From: Planctomycetaceae bacterium
GTDB lineage: Bacteria; Planctomycetota; Planctomycetia; Pirellulales; Pirellulaceae
Length of the DNA: 11,719 nt
Assembly (NCBI GenBank): GCA_018658605.1
Contig: JABHUV010000038.1
Location: 1-11,719, forward strand
Direction: 5' to 3'
Shown in pieces: positions 7,969-11,719 of this stretch (position 1 is its first letter; each line of letters starts with the position of its first letter). A model generated the notes under the pieces. That model was not told the DNA's origin. It saw only the letters and a list, made by a program, of their open reading frames with translations, and made no database searches. The position numbers and the translations under genes are program-made.

Positions 7969-7998
7969 GATTTATCACAAATGCCGATGTGATAAATC
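7969..7998 (-). other. Perfect 11-bp hairpin in the STAS-HATPase gap
   Basis: On the minus strand GATTTATCACA pairs without mismatch with TGTGATAAATC across an 8-nt loop, 46 nt upstream of the HATPase start. There is no T tract, so it is not a standard terminator. It could protect or process the mRNA, or lower the yield of the kinase relative to its partner. An everted CRP-like operator (TCACA...TGTGA) cannot be excluded but has the wrong order for CRP. The function is inference; the pairing is seen directly. Confidence 0.6.
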
Positions 7999-8013
7999 AA
8001 AACAATGCTAGGT

Positions 8014-8033
8014 CACTTAAAATGCTTTAAGTG
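8014..8033 (-). other. Perfect 8-bp hairpin over the STAS stop codon
   Basis: CACTTAAA pairs with TTTAAGTG through a 4-nt loop, and the stem includes the TAA stop of the STAS gene at 8017-8019. On the plus strand it is followed by CTTTTTC, so it could also act as a weak antisense terminator. It probably affects 3'-end stability or translational read-through coupling. Confidence 0.45.
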
Positions 8034-8373
8034 CTTTTTCTACGTTCTTGTGAATGTCGAACACTTTTGTAAGTTTCGTAACTTTGAATATTTTCAGCAG
8101 ATCGGGGCGTAGGTTGCACATGCTGAGTTGCCCGCCAGACGCATCTACTTTTTTCTTCATGTTGATTAGTTTTCCAAGGGCAGCACTTGAAAGATGTTCG
8201 ACAGACTGAAAGTCAAGCACTATCTTTTTTAGCCCATGCTCATCGACCAAACGATACATTTGATCTCCCACTACTTGGATAACTGCCTCATCGAGAATTC
8301 GATTGTCAACAAACCTAGCAACGGTTACACCATCAACTGTTTGTACATCTAATCTTGTTGCGTCGGACGCCAT
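8017..8373 (-). CDS. STAS-domain anti-anti-sigma factor (SpoIIAA/RsbV-like)
   Basis: A single STAS domain of 118 residues, the full normal length. ATG 8373 has AGGTG about 5 nt upstream as its ribosome site. Typical landmarks are VTVARFVDNRILDE (16-29), the KKIVLDFQSVEHLSSAALGKL core (49-69) and a C-terminal IHKNVEKALKAF helix. Aligned with SpoIIAA/RsbV, S63 occupies the phosphoacceptor position, but the usual D-S-S/T-G sequence reads S-S-A-A here. Unphosphorylated, it should bind the kinase encoded downstream and free its sigma factor; phosphorylated, it should be released. A phosphatase for reactivation is not encoded nearby. The two genes are very probably one operon with 94 bp between them. 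Confidence 0.88.
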   Translation of the reverse strand: MASDATRLDVQTVDGVTVARFVDNRILDEAVIQVVGDQMYRLVDEHGLKKIVLDFQSVEHLSSAALGKLINMKKKVDASGGQLSMCNLRPDLLKIFKVTKLTKVFDIHKNVEKALKAF

Positions 8374-8786
8374 AAAACACCTATTTATTTATTAGCCTAT
8401 GGGAAATCAAAATGGTTCGAAAATGATAAGAACGATTTACGTCAATGATAACAAACTTCTTTAATAATGGCATCAAATTCCCTAAAATACAAGGACTAGA
8501 TTCTAATTGGGACAGAATGATCTCCGTTCACGCAACAAGGTGGTAAACGTGAACGGATTATAGCAAATATAGGGTGGTCTAATCCCGAGTGGAAAGATAG
8601 TGATCGATCAACAATAAATATTATTTTTCGAGAATATGCTGTGGTGATACCTTGCAAAATACGTTAAACATGCGACAACTATTTTTGCTGTTGGGTTCAC
8701 ATTCAACGGTTGGGTTTTGGTGTCAAAAGCAGAGTTAATGCTGATATTTTTCTGTAATCAAAAAGTGGTGTACAAAGGATAATAAA
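8374..8786. other. Divergent AT-rich intergenic region with inverted repeat
   Basis: A 413-bp stretch between divergent genes that must carry the promoters for both the STAS operon and the small membrane protein. A 10-bp perfect inverted repeat (8523-8557) and a perfect 10-bp palindrome TGATCGATCA (8601-8610) are visible. No convincing -35/-10 pair is seen on either strand. Short ORFs such as 8670-8738 (22 codons, no ribosome site) are not supported. Confidence 0.5.
8523..8557. promoter_or_regulatory. 10-bp perfect inverted repeat, possible operator or RNA hairpin
   Basis: TCCGTTCACG (8523-8532) and its exact complement CGTGAACGGA (8548-8557) are separated by 15 nt. Neither arm is followed by a T tract, so a terminator is unlikely. 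The size and its place near the centre of a divergent intergenic region suggest a regulator-binding site or a small-RNA hairpin. Confidence 0.4.
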
Positions 8787-8975
8787 GTGAACGTACTGGA
8801 ATTTCTCATTACGGATAGTTCTCCCATTTTTGCGGTATCCAGCGCAGCCCCATTCTATGCGGGTATAGGTGCTTGGACGATTGAGCTACTAGTTGCTGGC
8901 TTGATTCTATACGGGTTGCGCCGTGAAGAGGAAAAAGTAATCGCTCGACGCACGTCAAGCAAATCAAGCGACTAA
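8787..8975 (+). CDS. Small single-pass membrane protein of unknown function
   Basis: 62 residues from GTG 8787. AAGGA (8775-8779) lies 7 nt upstream, a good ribosome site and the main support that the frame is real. One hydrophobic helix (about 24-44, YAGIGAWTIELLVAGLILYGL) is followed by a charged tail RREEEK...RRTSSKSSD, suggesting an N-out, C-in single-pass protein. I do not recognise a family. A hairpin terminator follows directly. It stands alone, divergent from the STAS operon and convergent with a hydrolase gene. It might be a membrane tether, a small regulatory subunit, or a lineage-specific orphan. Confidence 0.6.
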   Translation: MNVLEFLITDSSPIFAVSSAAPFYAGIGAWTIELLVAGLILYGLRREEEKVIARRTSSKSSD

Positions 8976-8978
8976 GCG

Positions 8979-9036
8979 TTACCTGCTGTTGTAATAATGC
9001 AAGCAGGTGACAACAGGTAAGTCAGATTTTATTTTT
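8979..9036 (+). terminator. Hairpin terminator after the small membrane protein
   Basis: TTAC (8979-8982) plus CTGTTGT (8986-8992) pairs with ACAACAG plus GTAA (9010-9020), an 11-bp stem with a 3-nt bulge, followed by a T-rich run (9027-9036). A competing stem, ACCTGCT (8981-8987) with AGCAGGT (9002-9008), can form from the same bases. The T-rich part overlaps the last codon and stop of the convergent hydrolase gene. Confidence 0.6.
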
Positions 9037-10153
9037 CAACTCGAGTTGTCGCAGTTGCTGCCGGCGGTTTTAGATGAGCATCTAGCCAACCGTATATTAG
9101 TTGCCGAGATTCATGGGCAACACTGTGACCACGCCCATGAACATAAAACCCAAAGTTTTGTGGAGCTTTTTCTAGCTCGTAAACATCCATTACTCGCATT
9201 AACATCAACAGCCTTTGACGTTGCGTACCTCCGTCTCCGTCGTTCAAGGCGGAAACGTCCATAAAGGCACGTGGTGCGACGAGTGCCATGATCTCATGAA
9301 AATCGATGGGCGGCAGTTTGCCATTAATAATTCCAGGGCGGATGTGTTTGAAATAGATATACCAACGGTCACGAGCCCAATTAATGACTCCTTCGTTGTG
9401 ACGAAAGAACGAGGCCCCGCAGTTACAGGCTGATGCCTTAATGCGGTCATCGTAGGCGGCTAAAAATATCGTTCCGTGTCCGCCGAGTGAATGTCCAAGT
9501 GCACCGATCTGATCACTGTCTACTTGGTCGAGCGATTGTAAAACATCGACGGCGATGGAATGTTCGTAGGTGAATTTGCCGACGGCCGTCCACTCAGGGT
9601 GCTTTTTATAGAATTGAGCCGTTTCATAGGATCCCTCAGTCGGTATGCGATGCCCTGACACAAAATGTTCCGGAGCGATGACGATGTACCCTCGCCGACA
9701 TAGATGATCAAGGTACGCTTTATCAGGATTGTCTATGAGTCCCGCCGCTCGTTTTTTTCCGTACTGATAAGTTCCATGCAGAGCAACAACGGCGGGTGCT
9801 TTGGCCGCTAGTTTTAGAGGTATCCCCAAGTAGGCATGAGCGCGTTCATCCGCTTCGACGTTGTAGCTGATTAATTGCCGTGTGTAGTGTCCGTCAACGA
9901 CGACGCTTTCGTGTATTTTGAGATCTAACACTGGCTTCTGAGGTTTGTGTTGATCTCGTAATAAATTCAAGTACCGTTGTTTTAAAATGTTGCGATGCTC
10001 GTGCCAGTCCGCTTGGTCTTCGATTCCCTCTAGTAAATCATCCCACGACGACGTGATAACTGGCGGAGCCGAGGTTTTTCGCGCCGGTGGTTGCGCAACG
10101 GTGAGCGTGGTGGTTAATAGTAGACAAAATGCGAGAAGTAATCGTTTAATCAT
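9029..10153 (-). CDS. Secreted alpha/beta hydrolase (dienelactone hydrolase/acetyl-xylan-esterase-like)
   Basis: 374 residues with a signal peptide (1-20, KRLLLAFCLLLTTTLTVA). The alpha/beta hydrolase core shows the oxyanion-type HG at 126-127, the nucleophile elbow GHSLGGHG (220-227, S222), a probable acid D306 or D308 in ALNDGDGG, and the catalytic histidine H343 in GRGHSVAHE (340-348). It is likely a serine esterase or related hydrolase acting outside the cytoplasm. The precise substrate is not deducible. ATG 10153 has AAGAG about 8 nt upstream. The preceding hydrolase gene ends 29 bp upstream on the same strand, so the two are probably one operon. Conserved YVHGRGH wording is typical of planctomycete relatives (general recollection, not checked). 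Confidence 0.85.
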   Translation of the reverse strand: MIKRLLLAFCLLLTTTLTVAQPPARKTSAPPVITSSWDDLLEGIEDQADWHEHRNILKQRYLNLLRDQHKPQKPVLDLKIHESVVVDGHYTRQLISYNVEADERAHAYLGIPLKLAAKAPAVVALHGTYQYGKKRAAGLIDNPDKAYLDHLCRRGYIVIAPEHFVSGHRIPTEGSYETAQFYKKHPEWTAVGKFTYEHSIAVDVLQSLDQVDSDQIGALGHSLGGHGTIFLAAYDDRIKASACNCGASFFRHNEGVINWARDRWYIYFKHIRPGIINGKLPPIDFHEIMALVAPRAFMDVSALNDGDGGTQRQRLLMLMRVMDVYELEKAPQNFGFYVHGRGHSVAHESRQLIYGWLDAHLKPPAATATTRVEK

Positions 10154-10182
10154 CTCTAAGTACTCTTTTAGGTTTAGTGTTA

Positions 10183-11295
10183 CTATTGTTGCCCTACCGG
10201 TTCAAACCGACCGACGGGATATCCCTGCTTGTAGGAAATGATATAGGAACCGTTGGGCGTACTGTATTTTACAAGTTCGTCGCGGTTTTCAAAATCTGTT
10301 TTTCCCTTTCTAGTGGCCGCTTGTACACCCGCAACGAGCAGGTATTTAGCTGCAAATTTGTTGACGATCAGCGTGCGGTTGCCCACGCTGTGCCCCGTAT
10401 TGGTTATGATTTTGCCATCGATATCAGCATCGGAAATAAAATGTGCGTCGACGGTAAATCCAGCTGTTTGCAGATTGGCCACCATTTCACGAGCGTCGCC
10501 GATTGGGCAGGTTGAATCACTGATGCCGTGGCTGACAACGACCTGAGCTTCATTGCCTAGAGCTTGCATTTGTTTCAAATGTTGAGGGTGCCCGACAAAT
10601 CGCAGGGCCTGCGCGTCTTCGGTCAGGAAATGGATATGGTCGGGCAGGGGGCTATAACGAGCATTCAGGCGGCTGCCTCCAGGTAGATTGAAGGCAATAT
10701 CGTTACTCAGCTTGCACATACCAGAAAGGTCGATGATGCAAGCAAAGGTGCGCGGTGCGAGCTTGTTGACCATCAATGCTACGTTGCCACCACCGGAACC
10801 TCCGGCTGAGTAAATTCTGCCCGAATCAAATGCAACGGCTTGTTGAGTTAGTCCGTCAAAGACGTAATGTAATGCTCGGAGGCAGTCGAGAGCCTGTAAG
10901 TAGCCGAAATCATAGGGGATATCTTTATGCCTGCTTTCGCTTTGAATGTAATCGACATTAATTGCTACCACGTTGTAGTTGCTAGCGAGATATGTTGGGC
11001 TCGGTGCTCCGGATGCAGCCTTACCTCCCCAATTATGAATCGAAAGCATCAATCCCGTTTGAGGTGTGACGTGTTCAATGCTGCCACCAGGATAGGTGAT
11101 ATACGCTTTGATACTACGGTTTCCGGGCTTGTGGACTTTGTTAGTAAGAAGATGTGGGGCGTCTTGGGCGGGCAAGAGTACGGTACCGTTTTTCTGTAGC
11201 AGTTTGGGCCACGGAGCAGCATCTGCAACAGGCAATGCCAAGGAGGCTGTCAAAATGAACAGCAAAACAAATATCGACCTAATGCGATTGGACAT
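10183..11295 (-). CDS. Secreted alpha/beta hydrolase (possibly DUF2920-like)
   Basis: 370 residues with a signal peptide (1-26, RIRSIFVLLFILTASLALPVADA). The alpha/beta fold is suggested by LSIHNWGG (84-91), the strand NVVAINVDY (108-116), the nucleophile motif AGGSGGGN (164-171, S167), HGISDSTCP (256-264, acid D260) and NTGHSVGNR (299-307, H302). The order of nucleophile, acid and histidine is correct for a serine hydrolase. The HNWGG motif recalls DUF2920 proteins, but this is from memory. No substrate can be assigned. ATG 11295 has only a weak AGAG upstream. The gene lies between a large secreted protein and another hydrolase on the same strand, so a shared role in extracytoplasmic ester or polysaccharide breakdown is plausible. 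Confidence 0.78.
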   Translation of the reverse strand: MSNRIRSIFVLLFILTASLALPVADAAPWPKLLQKNGTVLLPAQDAPHLLTNKVHKPGNRSIKAYITYPGGSIEHVTPQTGLMLSIHNWGGKAASGAPSPTYLASNYNVVAINVDYIQSESRHKDIPYDFGYLQALDCLRALHYVFDGLTQQAVAFDSGRIYSAGGSGGGNVALMVNKLAPRTFACIIDLSGMCKLSNDIAFNLPGGSRLNARYSPLPDHIHFLTEDAQALRFVGHPQHLKQMQALGNEAQVVVSHGISDSTCPIGDAREMVANLQTAGFTVDAHFISDADIDGKIITNTGHSVGNRTLIVNKFAAKYLLVAGVQAATRKGKTDFENRDELVKYSTPNGSYIISYKQGYPVGRFEPVGQQ

Positions 11296-11400
11296 TTCTA
11301 TACTCTAAAAAAATATAATTGACTGTGTTGTTTAGGCGTTGTTACTACGCCTGGCTGACGAAGTACCGAGGCAGGTGGAGCGGTGAAGCCCTAATTTGTA
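11296..11400. other. Gap between the secreted-protein gene and the hydrolase
   Basis: 105 bp. A 6-bp hairpin (AGGCGT 11334-11339 with ACGCCT 11347-11352, 7-nt loop) is visible but lacks a following T tract on either strand. A T-rich stretch follows some 20 nt later on the minus strand. No firm promoter or terminator is seen, so whether the two genes are co-transcribed is open. Confidence 0.4.
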
Positions 11401-11719
11401 TTATTTTGTTTGAAACTTTAACGAATATAAGTCTGCATCTTTAAGGACAAAGCGAATACGAATGTTTTTTCCGGCAAGTTGTGCGAGATTCGGATTATCT
11501 TTCCATTGAACAGTACGGCCCACTGTGTCACCAAAGTGTTCTGGACAATCTTCAAGTTTAAAATTTTCGATCGGTATGCCTTGGGTGTCTTGAAGTTCTA
11601 CTCGGATGCTGCCGGCGACAGACGTTGAGTAGTTTAGTTCCAATTGATTGCCAGTGAATTTGAACGGTTTTGTGATGACTTCTCCACCCTGCATCGGCGC
11701 TGATAAAGATACAAAACCG
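11401..11719 (-). CDS. 3' end of a large secreted protein (planctomycete C-terminal domain)
   Basis: Only the last 105 or so codons are present; the gene continues past the right edge. The frame is open to the border, reading GFVSLSAPM before the internal ATG at 11694, so that ATG is not taken as the start. The tail shows ITKPFKFTGNQLELNYSTS, AGSIRVELQD, a LEDCPEHFGD segment and the ending RFVLKDADLYSLKFQ. I recognise this as the beta-sandwich-like C-terminal domain that closes many planctomycete secreted enzymes, often glycoside-hydrolase-like. The enzyme domain itself is outside the window, so no activity can be named. Confidence 0.72.
   Translation of the reverse strand, partial: GFVSLSAPMQGGEVITKPFKFTGNQLELNYSTSVAGSIRVELQDTQGIPIENFKLEDCPEHFGDTVGRTVQWKDNPNLAQLAGKNIRIRFVLKDADLYSLKFQTK

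Noticed and set aside
7923..8000. TTG 8000 as the start of the HATPase gene
   Set aside because: The extra 26 residues do not match the family, and the added stretch covers the perfect 11-bp hairpin. ATG 7922 gives the normal length.
8670..8738. 22-codon ORF in the divergent intergenic region
   Set aside because: No ribosome site and no sign of coding character.
11334..11352. 6-bp hairpin in the gap before the second hydrolase
   Set aside because: Short stem with no adjacent T tract on either strand, so it is not a credible terminator.

Overview
The window looks like chromosome from a planctomycete, probably a marine Pirellulaceae-like bacterium. The evidence is indirect: moderate GC, secreted alpha/beta hydrolases, a C-terminal domain typical of planctomycete secreted proteins (the LKDADLYS type, cut by the right edge), a TIM-barrel sugar isomerase family common in that phylum, and an STAS/HATPase partner-switching pair. 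No phage, IS element, CRISPR array or rRNA was seen.

Layout, left to right. (1) A tRNA-Lys(UUU) with its own terminator (22-132). (2) A plus-strand run of four genes with short gaps (330-3945): TIM-barrel sugar isomerase/epimerase-like protein, MFS transporter carrying a zinc ribbon in a large loop, and two tandem membrane-anchored SRPBCC paralogues. (3) A second plus-strand unit (promoter near 4097, genes 4162-7361): a secreted formylglycine-generating-enzyme-like protein overlapping by 4 bp a glutamine-dependent NAD+ synthetase. (4) A minus-strand pair (8373-7500): STAS anti-anti-sigma factor followed by an RsbW-like serine kinase/anti-sigma factor, with two strong hairpins between them. 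(5) A 413-bp divergent intergenic region with an inverted repeat, then a 62-residue single-pass membrane protein (8787-8975) and a hairpin terminator. (6) A minus-strand group (11719-9029): the 3' end of a large secreted protein and two secreted alpha/beta hydrolases.

How they may work together (inference): the first operon suggests uptake and isomerisation of a sugar or sugar acid. The nadE unit provides NAD+. The STAS/HATPase pair is a general-stress or development-type switch whose sigma factor is not in the window. The right-hand group probably acts on polymers or esters outside the cytoplasm. No complete new system is evident. The most unusual items are the zinc-ribbon-bearing MFS transporter, the membrane-tethered SRPBCC pair, the FGE-like/nadE coupling and the two hairpins inside the STAS/HATPase operon.
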